DNA from: Lophius americanus
Taxonomy: Eukaryota; Chordata; Actinopteri; Lophiiformes; Lophiidae
Assembly: GCA_037951165.1 (NCBI GenBank)
Contig: JBBDHG010000009.1
Span: 6,165,001-6,229,000 of the forward strand
Direction: 5' to 3'
DNA length: 64,000 bases
Shown here piece by piece: positions 10,876 to 23,599 of the stretch. Below the pieces are notes generated by a model. The model saw only the letters and a program-made list of their open reading frames with translations, had not been told where the DNA came from and ran no database searches. Positions within the stretch are counted from its first letter, which is position 1; each line of letters begins with the position of its first letter. Both the position numbers and the translations under genes were made by a program.

Positions 10876-12017
10876 TAAAGCTAAACAGTAACAGTAACTG
10901 GTGTGCAATGTTTGGTCAAAGATAGCCCATCGAATTGGAGAGGGAGGCATCAATCAGAAAACCATTCAGTGTCTGGCTGGACTACTTTGCCTCATACAGT
11001 GCAAATAATCTCCCTCCCATCGATCTGGTGATTTTTGCAGGTGAAATGTTGCCTCTATCCAGAGTATTCTGAACATTGATGATATATCTGGTGTACATTC
11101 AAAATATGCAAGAAAAATTATTTTTTATCTTCCAAGAGATGGCGTTGAATGAATAGCACATTTTTCTGGCTCCACCATAACTGATTTACCAAAATGGGCT
11201 ACTCTGGTGACATTGTTAACCACCATTCTTCTTATTGTTTTCATATTCCATGTATTGACAAATGCGGTATATCTTTTGTAAGTAAAACTTTTAAACCGAA
11301 AACATTATATGCTAGCTCTTACATAGAGTATAATTCCTATTCATTAACAATGTTGATAATTGTTCCTTTCTAATGTATTTAATGGATGCACCGTGGGAAA
11401 GTTCTTATGTTGTGCTGTTGTTTCATCAGACTGAAGGCATCTGTTTAAATATGCAACCCGTATTGCTACAATGTATGTATGAGTTAAAATTTATTTAAAA
11501 AGCAGAGAATTCCGGATTATCTATTTGTATGTACACATCTGTTGGGTATTGTGATGTGATGTTGGGAAAATAAGTGACAAATCATCAATAGATTACTCCT
11601 ACAATGTCAATCTTTATTGAGTTAGAATTTAATTTGTGGCGTTCCCAGAGAGTCTTCATCCCTTCATGTTAAGATTTGCGGGGGCAGGATTTCTCAAACA
11701 TCTCTCAAGTGTGTGGGGCATGCTTGTTAATCATTTATCCCCCTGCTTTCCTTATGAGAGTCTTTTCTACCAGGAATGAATGTTTGGGGAGGTATTTAAT
11801 AACTACATGCCACCATTTTCTTCCTGTGACCGTCAATCAATATCCATTAGTTTTGTTAGTTTAGATGAAAATCCTCCCTACTTATTACTGTTATTCCAGA
11901 GTCACATTGCTCAAATGACACATGAGAAAACTGCAACCAAGGAACATAAAAGTCAACATGTTGACTTTAATTTTAAAAAATGCTATTCCGTTTTTTAATT
12001 CAAATTTAGTCCAAATA
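10876..12017. other. Unassigned DNA
   Basis: No gene or recognised repeat. Small frames at 11676-11998 have no recognisable content. Confidence 0.5.
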
Positions 12018-12562
12018 AATAAAGGAACGGTGGAGAAGACTACCATCTTGTAAACCTTTCACTTCACTATTGCTGCAAGTCTTCTGTCACAGATAACAAT
12101 TGACACCCTTCTCCACCCACTCCACCCTGCATGGACTCGTTTATTCCTATTTTCCACACTCCCCATTCCTCTGAACAGATGACCCCAGGTACTTAAACCC
12201 CTGCATATTTGTCACCTCTACCCTTTGCTTCCTCAACGTTGCACATGCCTCTCTTTCATTTCCAGTCATGTATTTTGTCTTGCTGTAACTGACCTTCATT
12301 CCTCTTTTCTCTAGTGCAAACCTCGACAAGTTTTCTTCCACTAGGTCCCTGCTCTCACTACAGATCACATTTCATCCGTGAACATCATAGTTCATGGAAA
12401 CTCCTGCCTGACCTCATCCGTCAGCCTTGCCATCACCATAGCAAACGAGAAGGGGCTAGGGGCCGAACCTTGATGCAGTCCCACATCCACTTAAAACCCA
12501 TTGCTGACTCCTACTACACACATCATCACCCTCATGCTCTACTGGTACACTCCGGAGGGGAT
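12018..12562 (-). pseudogene. LINE reverse transcriptase C-terminal remnant
   Basis: On the minus strand, pieces follow the order of a fish LINE RT: GLHQGSA..PF near 12460-12480, a VMARLTDEVRQE segment near 12400-12440, the catalytic FADD box altered to FTDE with a one-base deletion just after it (about 12370), SESRDLVEENLSRF, KRGMKVSYSKT, FKYLGSSVQRNGECGK (about 12150), and GWSGWRRVS..CDRR near 12085-12120. Stops and frameshifts separate the pieces, so it is dead. It is the same family as 41260-43430. Both ends are truncated. Confidence 0.8.
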
Positions 12563-13439
12563 AAAGTCATCACCAGAGGCCATTTGAGGTGGTATTTGAC
12601 CTTTTCTTCTTATTTTAGTCCAATAGGATGCCACATGCCAATGACCGTTTTTTTCTAAATCCATAAGCATTGATGCATCCTACTGTTTTCAGCTAAAGGC
12701 TTTTATTAGTGTTAGGGATGTAAAGAATTCATGGCGTCTGATCTGAGGAAACGAGACACAATGGTTTGATGTTAAAATAAAGCGACTGAAGAATTTTTGC
12801 AAATGAAACATACATTTGATATTTACTCGTCTTACGAGTACAAAACAATAAATATGTATCAATGAAACAGCTATCATTAAGATATTAAATTATTATTGTT
12901 AATATTGTTATCATTCACTATCATTTACTCCAACCCTGGGTTTAAATCCCAGCTAATGTAGAATCTTAATGTCCTTCACGTGATGTTTGAGTTTTCTGCT
13001 CTGCGTGCTCCAGTTGCATATTTATGTACTGTACGTTGGGTTAATTCCCCCTTTCAGAGCATTTGACCAATAACTGTGCTTAATTACCTAAGATGGGGTT
13101 AATGCAGATACTAAATAACCATATATGGGACAATTTATGTTAATTTAACAATAATTACACAGAAAATACTTTTGCCTTTTGCTCCTTGATAAAATGTTGT
13201 AGTGCATTTGTTCAGCACACTTAACACATTGTCTTGCTTGACTTCTAAAACGCCTGCATACAACTGTTTAATAAGTGCTGAGGACCGAGAGAAGGTACAT
13301 TTTGGCTTTTGATGAACGGAAGAGTATTTCATATTAGCTCTAATAAAGGTAAAAGCTGAAAACTGATGTTTAATGATCTACAATACATAACCAACTTGGT
13401 AGATTTAATGTACTGTTTTCATCTCCTAGCAGATTTCTC
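12563..13439. other. Unassigned AT-rich DNA
   Basis: No gene or clear repeat. Confidence 0.5.
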
Positions 13440-13545
13440 TTTACCCGAAATGCCCTTCCTGATGCAACATTGCTTCAGGGACTTGGAGTCCCTGAAGAGT
13501 GTATAGGCTTGTCGACCCCAAGTGGCTGGTTTGCTGTGGTTCTAA
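13440..13545 (-). mobile_element. Possible LINE/SINE-tail fragment
   Basis: ATGCCCTTCCTGATGCAAC and the nearby GACCCCAAGTGGCTGG resemble, on the minus strand, the GTTGCGTCAGGAAGGGCATC block found in fish LINE-tailed repeats such as those at 27405 and 48983. It is short, so support is weak. Confidence 0.35.
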
Positions 13546-14420
13546 TTCAAAAGGAACTAATTTAGACTTATGTCCTTCTTTACTTCTCCACTGAATCTAT
13601 TCAACTGTGGAATCTTAAAATGTATCCCTTACAGCAAATCTACCTCAAAACATGTCTGCATAATCAGGGAATTATCATATACGTTGCACCTGGACCATAT
13701 GGGCGACATTATATTTTTTGTGTATTGACTTGTGTAATCAGATATTCAGGTCTTTTTTCCAAATGACAAGAAGGCTGCTGTAGGAGAAAATAATGACGCA
13801 ATGGTCTTAACTGACCAAGGAAGCCATCCATCCAGTGGAACCGCAGCTCAGACTCAGGTAGACACTGTAATGTACAGTGTCTACCATTGACTAATATTTC
13901 ATAAAATCGCACTCTCTCTTGTGTCTCTTAAGTGTTATGAGCCTATAGCCTGTTTCCACCTACTCAATATGGCTGACTTTCTGAGTGATTTGCCCATTTA
14001 TCGCCCAAATGTGCATTGATTTTGTCTGACACAGTGACAAAACCTCATCTGGAAGCCCTACCATGGACATTTTTTTTTTAATAGTGCTCTCCAATGTCAT
14101 ATTTCTGAATGAATTGGATCCATAATAGTATCATTTATATGCTTCTTACTCTAACAGATCCCCTAGTCTGATATTGAACCTCCTAACATTACATTTATGG
14201 ACTGATGTCTATCCAATGAAAATGTGTATAGATAGAATGCACAAGTGAATCTCTGATTCATTTGACCCTGACTGGAAATATATGTAGTTTTATAGTCTCT
14301 TTCTACTCCCATTTACCCAGTATATCATAACATAGGTCTGCTACAAACAATGGAGCTATACAAGGAAGAACCGTTACTCGCTGTTAATGCTGGTACTGTA
14401 ACAATGTACATACGTTATTA
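13546..14420. other. Unassigned DNA with a perfect 12-bp hairpin
   Basis: No gene. A perfect inverted repeat GTAGACACTGTA / TACAGTGTCTAC (13858-13869 and 13873-13884) is separated by ATG. Confidence 0.5.
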
Positions 14421-15049
14421 TATCCCTGAAAAGTCGGGGATATTATGGAATCGTTATCACCACTGCCATTGCAGATCTGTTGTGTTAACGTGATTACTCA
14501 AAACTATATTGCAGATCATTTTCAAATTTTGTACCCACATGGACAGTAGTGTAAAGGAGAACCAGATTGATTTTGGGATCAGTCCTTTTGCTCAGTTTTA
14601 GATTTCTGACACCAGGGGAAGATTTAGCTTCAAAAGTATTTGGCCCATATGTTGTCAATTTCTCGTTCCCATTTAGTCCAAATTTGGAACATATGAATGG
14701 ATTCAAAGCAATTTATCTTGTATGTATATTATATTTTACTATAATAGTTTCTATTCTACTCCTCTACGAATAATAACCATGTTTTTCATCCATTACTTCT
14801 TAATTGTTGGTCTGTTTTTGTCCAACTTTCTTTCATATGATTTGAATCAGGACTTCTTGCACATATCATATTTTATTCAAAAACATAATACTCCTATCAC
14901 AAGGTTGAGCTTGCTTTTTTTATAAAAAACAGTATTTTGGACAAAACTTAACATTTAATTTTAGGAGTTCAATCATGCGTATACAAAGCAGGGGCTTGGG
15001 AATTTTTTGAGGATATGCTCTTGCTGTTGGAGACGGCAGCATAAGTCTT
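14421..15049 (+). mobile_element. Helentron-like non-autonomous element
   Basis: It starts TATCCCTGAAAAGTCGGGGA at 14421. The family module GTGTTAACGTGATTACTCA is at about 14480. The middle holds CACCAGGGGAAGA and TTTAGTCCAAATTTGGAACA. At the 3' end the hairpin TGCTGTTGGAGACGGCAGCA lies at 15022-15041, followed by TAAGTCTTT, so the terminal CTAG has mutated. The subterminal inverted repeat is eroded (TTTTTTGAGGATA). Short frames across it are not genes. Confidence 0.75.
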
Positions 15050-16462
15050 TTTTCTTTTTTTTTGCTATTTAATCAAACCAATGTGTAATGAAGTAATGTT
15101 GACATTTTTGCTGCCACAATCTGGGGTTTAAGGATGAGCAGAAGACAAACCACATCTGTTGTACAATAACCAAGTACATCCACTTGTATATGAAGTAGCC
15201 CAATTCTATTGTGTCAGTAGAACAACGCTTTTATTAAAACTGATAAAGGAGCGGCTCCAACTCAATGATAACACACACTACTGTGCAGTGTGGCAGGCCT
15301 GAGATGACCGCTATAGAGGAGAGCAGTGTCAAACAACTAGGTAGCCCACCATTGTCAGATTATCTGTACATAGTCAAGCATAGTCAACTCCTAAATGTGA
15401 CTCCTCCAGCCAGAGCCTTTCGTACTAGAACCTTTTAATTGCATGAAGGCGACCTTTTCGCTGTCCAGGTAAAAGTCCAAAACAGAGATGCTCAGACCTT
15501 CTGAAAATGTGGCCGAATGTTTGTCACCATGCTAAGAAACTCCGGAAAAGGCTGGAGTCCAGCCCCTTTAAAGAATTTTGGTTCTGGAACCAATGGAAAC
15601 AGGCCCAGCCTGCAGATGCTTGCTAACAAACTCCCGTCCCAGGTCTGCATCCAGAAGGTTGCCTTGGACTCCCTATTTGGCGGGGTTTTTACGACTTCTT
15701 TAGTGCTTTTTCATTGGGGTCTTGAATTCACTCCCAGTCTGACCCATCTCCTCGGACCACTTTGCCATCGAAAGACTCCATTAGGGGCTAATGCTCCAGC
15801 GATACAGCTCTCATGATCAGGTAAATCAACAGCCCCACATCTTTACGTAAGTGATCAGGGTTTCGAAGATAAATACAGCTTACCTTTTTTGTCCTGAGCT
15901 CAGCAATGAAACAAGACAGATTTCCTTGTGCAAATTCAAATTAGCTAAATTTAGACACAATAGAGCTTATGTTTGGGAAGTTATGAAATAGAGAAGTAGA
16001 AAAATAATATTATCTCAGCCTCCAACAATGGGAGCCTTTAACTTACAAATACATAATAAACAGTGGAATATTTTATGAAAGACAGTAGCAGTGTTGTGCA
16101 ACGCAGTCCTCCTATCGAGTCCCTGACTGTGCAGAAGGCAGATGATAAAGGCCCTTAGTGTAAAGATGATTGTAGGTGGATTAAGATTACTATGGTTTCC
16201 CCCATCTCAGGTCCCATTGCCAATAGAGATTATATATATGTAGGATGGGGCTCAATTGGGCACAACTCGCAACTTGTTTGCGAGTGTATTTTTATTTTCC
16301 TAAAGCTTGGAACAACACCCCTGTGAACCTTTTTTGTGGTTGTACATTTACAGTACATATGCTTTCTAATTAGTACCATGCTTTGGATTGCAAATGTTAT
16401 GGTCCCTCTTTTATTGAAACAATGGAAAATATAAATTGTGAAATGAAAAAGCAGAAGAGGAG
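15050..16462. other. Unassigned DNA, GC-richer at 15230-15830
   Basis: No gene recognised. The 15230-15830 part is GC-richer than its surroundings and has a 99-codon frame (15517-15816) containing ACT CCG GAA AAG GCT GG-type sequence. It may be an old retroelement fragment, but I cannot name it. Confidence 0.4.
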
Positions 16463-16798
16463 ACAGGGTGGCGCAGTGGTAAGCGCTTCTGCCTCACAGC
16501 AACAATGTACTTGGTTCAAATCCACGTCTGTATGCCTTTCTGTGCGTAGTTTGTATGTTCTCCATGTGTCTGCGTGGGTTTTCTCCGGTAACTCTGGCTT
16601 CTTCCCACAGTCCAAAAACTTGTTATACAGGTGAATTGGTGACACTAAAATTGCCTGTGAGCATGTGTGGTTGTATGTGTCTGCCCTGCAATGAACTGGT
16701 GGTGTAGCCCACCCCTTGCCCAATGTTAGCTGGGTTAGGCTCCAGCCCCCCATGACCCTGAAAAGGATAAGCAATAGATAAAAAATGAAAGAAAAATA
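16463..16798 (+). mobile_element. DANA-like tRNA-derived SINE
   Basis: The head has an A-box-like TGGCGCAGTGG (16469-16479) and a B-box-like GGTTCAAATCC (16513-16523) at tRNA spacing. The fish SINE body follows: GTTTGTATGTTCTCC, GTCTGCGTGGGTTTTC, CCCACAGTCCAAAAAC, GTGAATTGGTGACAC, then GGCTCCAGCCCCCCATGACC and a tail AAAAGGATAAGC..AAAATGAAAG. This order is typical of the DANA/Mermaid-type SINEs of fish. Open frames on both strands are by-products. Confidence 0.85.
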
Positions 16799-18640
16799 CA
16801 GCTGACTTCTACTGCACAATTTTGGAGTAAAAATTCATTTAAACCAAGTATTATTAACGGTTGTGAATACCTACAAATATAATGAACAAATATCATAGAG
16901 GCATAATAGTATTGTAAAATAACTGATATTATTGAGTTGCCTGGGCAAAGTAAAATCTTGGGAAAAATTATTTAGTTCAGCAAATGAACAAAAGAGAAAG
17001 TGATACTGACTTTTATTACTCTCAGCAGATCCAACAGAGGCATCCCTTGGGCCCATAATAAACTGTTGCTATCAGTCATGGTCTTGACAACATTTGAAAT
17101 GCCATTTTGACATGGGTGTCCAGGGGCCTTGGGTAATCTGAGAAGCATATGCTACTAGCGTAAGAAAGGTGTATGAATGAGACAAATTCAACTGTGCACG
17201 TACATACGTACATTCTGTACGTGCACAGTGTATGTAACAGTGTATGTAAATGTATAATTGTATGAGGAAATACATGCATTTCCAGAGCTTGAGTTGGCTC
17301 GGATCCAACACGGAGATCTGCACAAGACCACAGTTACAGCGTGCTGCCTTGTACGATGAATCTATTCTATAATTCTGTTAACTACAATCAAACCAAAGAA
17401 ATGAGACTTGTGTTATGTGTTATCCAAAAAGATTGGTTCCTAATTGCAACACACTTTCATCTAAATCTATTTGCTAATGTAGTTCAAGCATAATCAACAG
17501 AGGAGGTAGAATTATGCCTTATTAAACAGAAAAACAAATCTGATATTATTGAGAATTATTAGTATGTATTTTATTCCACTATTTATTGACATTTCAATAT
17601 TAAATTCTGTTCTGACATAACTGGATTTTTTTCATCCATATAGCATGCCTTGAATTTTTTAACTAATATATGTTTGTATTCTATTTTATTTTTACAATCC
17701 AGAATATGTCCCAGTGGGCTGAATAACTTATCTTCACCCTTCTAATGTTTTAAATTGAGCTGTTTAAAGTCATTGCTCTCTAAGAAGAAAATATTTTTAC
17801 CATATAAACAGGCATGGTCACACCTCAAACATTCATAATGAAAAATATGAACCATGCTTGCCAGAATCCATATCAGGGATTATAAATGTGTTCGATTGAA
17901 GGGTAAAAGTGTCACACAACTTACAATTTTTTGATTCTCAAACAACCTTGAGTCCTCATACCTGAAATCGGAAATTACAAACTAATAACCAGAAAAGAAA
18001 TGAATAGATTGACAGTACTCATTATTAACAAAAACAGTATTGATAAAATACAAAATGGGTGATACATTTTTTAATAATTTATTAACTCGTAAAATCACAT
18101 GAACATTAATGACCTTAACAGATCACTTGTATTGAGTGCTTCCTTTTCAGAAGGCTTGGGCTTATTAATTTTTCATACTGTATTGAAAACCTTTAAGGAA
18201 GTGACTGAATGCACACAGGGTGGTTATAATAGACTGAAAATCCTTACGGGGGGTTTGTGTTTGTGGGATAAGTGGAATTAATGTGACACAGCATCAACAA
18301 CAGTGCCAATCAGCTCCGTTTGATATTCCTTTTTGTCCCAAATATGTAAGTAGAAAAAAGCAGTTTATAACTGAAATATTTCAGACAATTTTGAATCAAA
18401 TTCAGTGTTACTGTCTCCTTTAAAGATCTTTTCAAATAAGCTAATAAAATGGAACGTGGGGTGTCCCAATATTGTGCTTAACATTCAGATGATATTTAGA
18501 TTATTTTGATTTTATATGCAAACATGTTGTTTCTATGCACTAGGAATATTATTTGAATCTCAATTGTATTATCTGGGTTGGGTAAATTGTTAAGCTATAA
18601 AATATGTCTATATATTTTAAACCAATTAGCTTGTTTCTAA
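16799..18640. other. Unassigned AT-rich DNA with a 13-bp hairpin
   Basis: No gene. A perfect inverted repeat ACTGTGCACGTAC / GTACGTGCACAGT (17191-17203 and 17217-17229) is the only structure noted. Confidence 0.5.
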
Positions 18641-18699
18641 AAATAAACTGTGTATTTCTAATCTTATTCACATATGCTGCTCCCCTGGACATCCCCGGT

Positions 18700-18910
18700 T
18701 CGATTCGAACAATTGAGCGCGGGATAGGTGGTCATAGTAAACTGACAGCTGACTGAGAGGATCTGAGTTCCAGGAGCTTAATTGGTATTAATATTACATG
18801 ATGGCAGCAGTTTGACTCTCTTTATCTTCGGCCATAAAATGTCAGGGCTCTTAGTGTCATCAATTTAACGCCTCTTCTTTCCATTCCCAGTTAATTTATT
18901 CGTCTAACTA
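18700..18910. promoter_or_regulatory. Candidate conserved non-coding element
   Basis: This stretch is free of recognisable repeats, has balanced composition, and is rich in homeodomain-type cores (TTAATTGGTATTAATATTA at 18779-18797, TTAATTTATT at 18891-18900) and an E-box-like CAGCTG (18746). It looks like developmental enhancer sequence. This is a judgement of texture and has not been aligned. Confidence 0.3.
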
Positions 18911-21613
18911 AAAGTATTTTCTTGTCTGAAGTATTTATTTTAACACTCTGCAACATCCAAACCAGTCTGTGCAGAGAAAATCATCAATCATTGATTCATC
19001 CCTTTTTCAATTTTATTTTTAAACAGTCTTTCCACTTTTTTTGCAGACACTGGGTGTTGCTTGGCATATTCCTGCACCTTCGACAGAGATACGGTTTATT
19101 TTACTGCTGACTTTGTGATTGTGGGGGCGGAGGCAGGGAAGAGAGAGGAAGGTAATTCAACTCAAAGAATTCCGCTTAAAAAAAGTCTGAGTCAGAGGAT
19201 TGCTTCTATATATAAGAGCTCTTAAGGTGGTCAGTCTGTCACTCTCGGTCCCACAAAGAAATCAATGAATAATGACCAAAGCCGTCTGATTGACAATAGA
19301 GAAAAAAGGCTTAATCAGTACTACAGTCTGTGGGAGTGGATGCTTTATTGTTTTTTCTCTCACTAATCCACTTAGTGACCCTGTTCTCTTGCTTCATTTA
19401 GGGTATATCCCTCTTTCCTTTCTCTTGGCTCAGAAGGGATACCTCCATCAACATTTACCAGAGAAAGGACAATTTCTCTCTCAAGGCCTGATGATGTGCC
19501 CTGAGTGTGGTTGGAATATTAATGGGCTCCTCTTATACATATCAGTATAGCACAGCGTACTGGACTTATGTGCTTCTGACAATGGAAAACTGGATAATAG
19601 AATGAGTTGTTTAAATTGACAATCACACATACTATTCTAGTCCAGTGTGAGTATTAATGCACAGCATTACGGGAACACGTTAGTTCTTGAGTGTATCTAA
19701 TGTGTTTATAACTCAGAAAATATGATATTGACAAATTATTCATTATTATTCACATTGTGGAAAAAGTGTCAGCAACTATCCAATTTTTGTATTTAGAAAC
19801 TAAGGGGAACATATTACATTGGTGGTTTCTTGTCAAGATTTAAATTTAAAAAAGGCTCCTTTCTAAATATTATAGTAGTATGTGGTGCTAAACATGGGCG
19901 TTGAGCCTGAAGGCAGAGAAAAAGAGCTATCCCAGCATTCTTCATAATTCAGAAATACACCAGTTAGACATGTTTTATCCTAAAAGTGTGCACAGACAGG
20001 AAGGCAAAAATTAGTTATGTATTCTGGTTTCCCTGGTTGCTTAGCAACTTCTATCTTTACGATAGCCCAAGCAAATCAGCAGCTTACCCTAGTGTCAGTG
20101 AAAAAGAACCTCAGCACAAATCACCCAAGTAATTACAAAAAAAAAAATAAAAAAAAAATAAGATGTCCTGAGTCATAAAAAATAGCAACAAGCACCAGTG
20201 ATGATAGTTAATCATAGCAAAAAGAAAATCCTTCAACTGCATGAAATTACATCCTATATACCCCTGTGCATGCTTGATATACTAACGGCATCATGATCCT
20301 GCAGTCACACAACACACGCAGGGTGGAGCGAGAAAATAAGTGCAGCCCTAGTGAGAACAGTTAATAAAAAAGGACAGGTTTGCAGAATGCTAAAAGTAAG
20401 TGTGGGGGTTGGCTTCGCAATACTACCTCACCAGTATCTGAGCTTTAGTTTAATTTTCGGCAAAAACAGTGAATGTTACTGCACTACTTGAAGCAGTGAA
20501 ATTTTTGAGTCCCTGCTGGGATTTTTTTCAGGTCTATTAGTCAACAAACAATGTAATTTTTTTTACAGAATTTAATGTTAAAATAAAGAGGTAATAACCA
20601 AACTTCAGTTCAAATGCAAATAGGTTTCTAATGTGGATTTTGTTTCATATTATATTGTACTATATATTATATTATTTTTGTCGTGATCTTGTCTAGCATT
20701 ATTCATTTAAATTTAAAAGCTAAACAGTTTTTTTGTTTTCTATTTTACTGTGCCATTCCCATCATTGTTCAAAAGTAAATTAGGAGAGTGATATAGCATT
20801 GTAGATGGTTATTTATTTCCACAAAAAAATCGCTTTATTTTATTTTATACAGGTGTGTGTCACCTATTGTATTTGGCACCAATAATTTTGAGTATATAAT
20901 GAACAAATTTGTAGTATGACAAAATCTTTCACTTGTTCTATTTATAATCATTAATCACCTTTTTCAAATATAAATGATCATATTTACCTATTTTAAAAAA
21001 GAATAAGAAAGCAAAAAAGGTGAAAATCTTAATAAAAAATACTCTAAATACTAAATTCTCATGTCAGATGTCCACAGCGTAATCACACAAAGACATAAGA
21101 AAACATTTGTTTTCCTTCATTCAAAAGAAATTACTACCCTATTATGTTTTTGCAGGGTTTCATATGTCAATCATATGAAACCCTATATCAGTCATGATCT
21201 CTTTGCGGAAAATTTTTGATGTATGACAGTGATTATAACAAATTACTTGTTCATATTGATTTGTGTAATATAATGCGATACCAAATCTTGCTACATGTGA
21301 TAAATATGCAGGGTGCAGTCGGTAAGACTGGAAAGGATGTAGCTCTCCATAAGTGTATAGAGATTAACAAGACAGATGGTGAAATCCATAGACAACACTC
21401 ATCATTGCTGTGTCCTTTATGCTCTGTCAATGTCTCAAGTACATTATATAGTTTGTTTATGTTGTGAAATAAGAAATAGGTCAATAAAAGTAACATGTCA
21501 TCATCTGTTAATGGGCCACCCTGTTCTAATTATCTTCAAGCAGACATACTTTCTGGTTTCCTAATGCCATCCCATCCCATTTTTTACTTGAAGCTGATTT
21601 TGGAAGAAGAGAA
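18911..21613. other. Unassigned DNA with a promoter-like patch and a hairpin
   Basis: No gene. A GC-box-like GGGGGCGG (19123-19130) precedes TATATAA (19207-19213) by about 80 bp, but no exon follows. A-rich low complexity lies at 20137-20160. A perfect 13-bp inverted repeat AGGGTTTCATATG / CATATGAAACCCT occupies 21154-21166 and 21172-21184. Confidence 0.45.
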
Positions 21614-22668
21614 ATGGACAAATGTAAGAATTTGAGTGACTATGTCAAGGGCCAAATTGTCATGGCATCTGTCATCTCCAAAACTGATGGTCATGTTAGG
21701 TGTTCCCGGGTTGCAGTGTTTAGTACCTACCAAAAGTGGGTGAAGGAAGAAAAACCAGTTAACTGGCAGAGTCATGAGTTCCCAAGACTCATTGATACAT
21801 GTGGGGAGCAAAGATTAGCTCATTTTGTCTGATCCCATTTAAGAGTGACTATGGCAATAATTGCTGAAATAGCTGTTACTGGTTCTGATAGAAAGGTGTC
21901 GGAACACAGTCAATCACAGCTTGCTGTATATGGGAACCATGTAGATGCAGACCGGTCATACTGCCAATGCCAACTAGTATCCTCTTCTGAAACTGCCTAC
22001 AATTGGCGGATCAGCATCAGAACAGGGCCGCAGAGCAATGGAATAAGAACGTCTTTTGGGATTAATCATGTTTTCTTTAAGATTATGTAAAATTCAAAGT
22101 GCTACCATTAAAGTGCATAATAACATTGCAATTTAGATACAGAGTCCAATTACCAATATTTACAGTGAGATATCAGTAACAAAAAGCGCTTGGTTACTGT
22201 GCGTGTCAATTTCCTGAGAAGATGGCATGAGGATACACTGTGGGAAAAGCAGAAGCCAGTGGAGGAAGTCTGATGCTTTGGCAAATGGTCTCCTGGGAAA
22301 CCTTGCATCATGCCATTGCGGATGTTACCTTAACATTGTACCACCTGCTTCAACATAGTTATGGACCAAGTACCCCTTTCATAGTGACAGTATTCCCTGA
22401 CAGTAGTGATATCTTTCAACAAGATAATGGTTCTAGGCTCACTGTAAAAATGGTTCAGGAATGGTTTGAGGAAAACAATGACCAGTTAAAAAATGTTGAC
22501 TTGACCTGCAAATTCCTGAGGTCTCAATGCAGGACATACAACCGTGATAAATGAAGACCCCTTCTCCCAACTTACGGGACTCAAAAAAGCTGTTGCGAAC
22601 GTTTTATTTCCAGATAACACAGCACACTTGACCTGGTCTGAGCTGTTTAGGAGGGAAAAGGGGGAACC
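21614..22668 (+). pseudogene. Tc1-like transposase pseudogene
   Basis: The N-terminus reads MDKCKNLSDYVKGQIVMA, then ISKT..VRCSRVAVFSTYQKW, a Tc1-type paired-like helix-turn-helix, and PRLID..GEQRLAH ends at a stop at 21830. The next frame holds GSDRKVSEHS. The first catalytic Asp lies in WD*SCF near 22060, where the residue after it is a stop. SLMLWQMVSWETL follows at about 22270. FQQDNGS (about 22420) carries the second catalytic Asp, then VKMVQEWFEE. The third catalytic region is scrambled near 22520. Nucleotide similarity continues to about 22668 (AGGGGGAACCT). Several frameshifts and a short internal deletion after VMA make it inactive. Terminal inverted repeats were not found. Confidence 0.85.
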
Positions 22669-23599
22669 TAAAAGTGCCGAAACAGGGGTTACTTTATTTT
22701 AGTTTTCAACCACAAACACAAGACAAACTTTAAAAAAAAGCAAAAAAGCAAACTCTGTAGCATAGCCCATTTCCAAACTGAAATTCCTCCATCCCCCGAA
22801 TGACACTTCAAGGGAAGGTTGTTAAGATGTTGAATAGACAGCCCCTTGTGTATGATTGTGACTGCAACCATGACCTACGACTGTCTGTGACATTTGAGTC
22901 TCCGGTACCCTTTGGTGGATCCTATCCGGACAGCCTCAGGTCAGCCTCAGGGCACATTTGTCTGCTCCACTGGCCAGTCGTTCCTAAAGGCACTTGACTT
23001 TCAAGTAAAGCAATGTTCTGGGTATTCAGCCATTCTATATTTGGTATTATTCAAATGAAACCCTCAAGTATACCAATGTCATAGAAAATAAATAAAAGAA
23101 AATGACGGACCTTAGCCTCATGAAATTACATCAATTTTAATATGTTTTTACCTTCTTAGCCAGGTAAAGCCTTCAATAATTAGATGCACACTAATGTGTT
23201 TTTCTTTTTTTTTCTTCAAAGGATCACCAACAAGTCTGCTGTGTGTGTGTTTTTGTCCTAGTCTCAGATGATTGAAATTGTTGCTGTGATAGGATGAAGC
23301 AAGAAACAAAGATCAAAACTGAACATCTTAAGTACTCAAATTTCCCTTCGATATACTAAAGTTCTGATTCTCTAAGGACATATTTCCAAATCAAATTCTC
23401 TTTGGAAGTTATTCAGATCATACGATTACGATGTAACACCTCAGTCTCCTGCTGATACAAAAATAGCAATTGTCACACCCTGCCCTCTGTCACTGCGTCT
23501 GTTAAATAGGACTCTTTCTCCTGGGGTTTCAAACCTCTTAGTAGTGTGAACAAGCGCTCATGTGGCATAGTTTGAATTGAAAACAGGACTGAAACCTGG
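22669..23599. other. Unassigned DNA
   Basis: No gene or recognised repeat. T-rich at 23200-23218. Confidence 0.5.

Noticed and set aside
16383..16819. 83- and 140-codon frames on opposite strands
   Set aside because: Both overlie a DANA-like SINE.
18695..18715. tRNA B-box-like GGTTCGATTCGAA
   Set aside because: No A-box at suitable spacing and no cloverleaf could be drawn.
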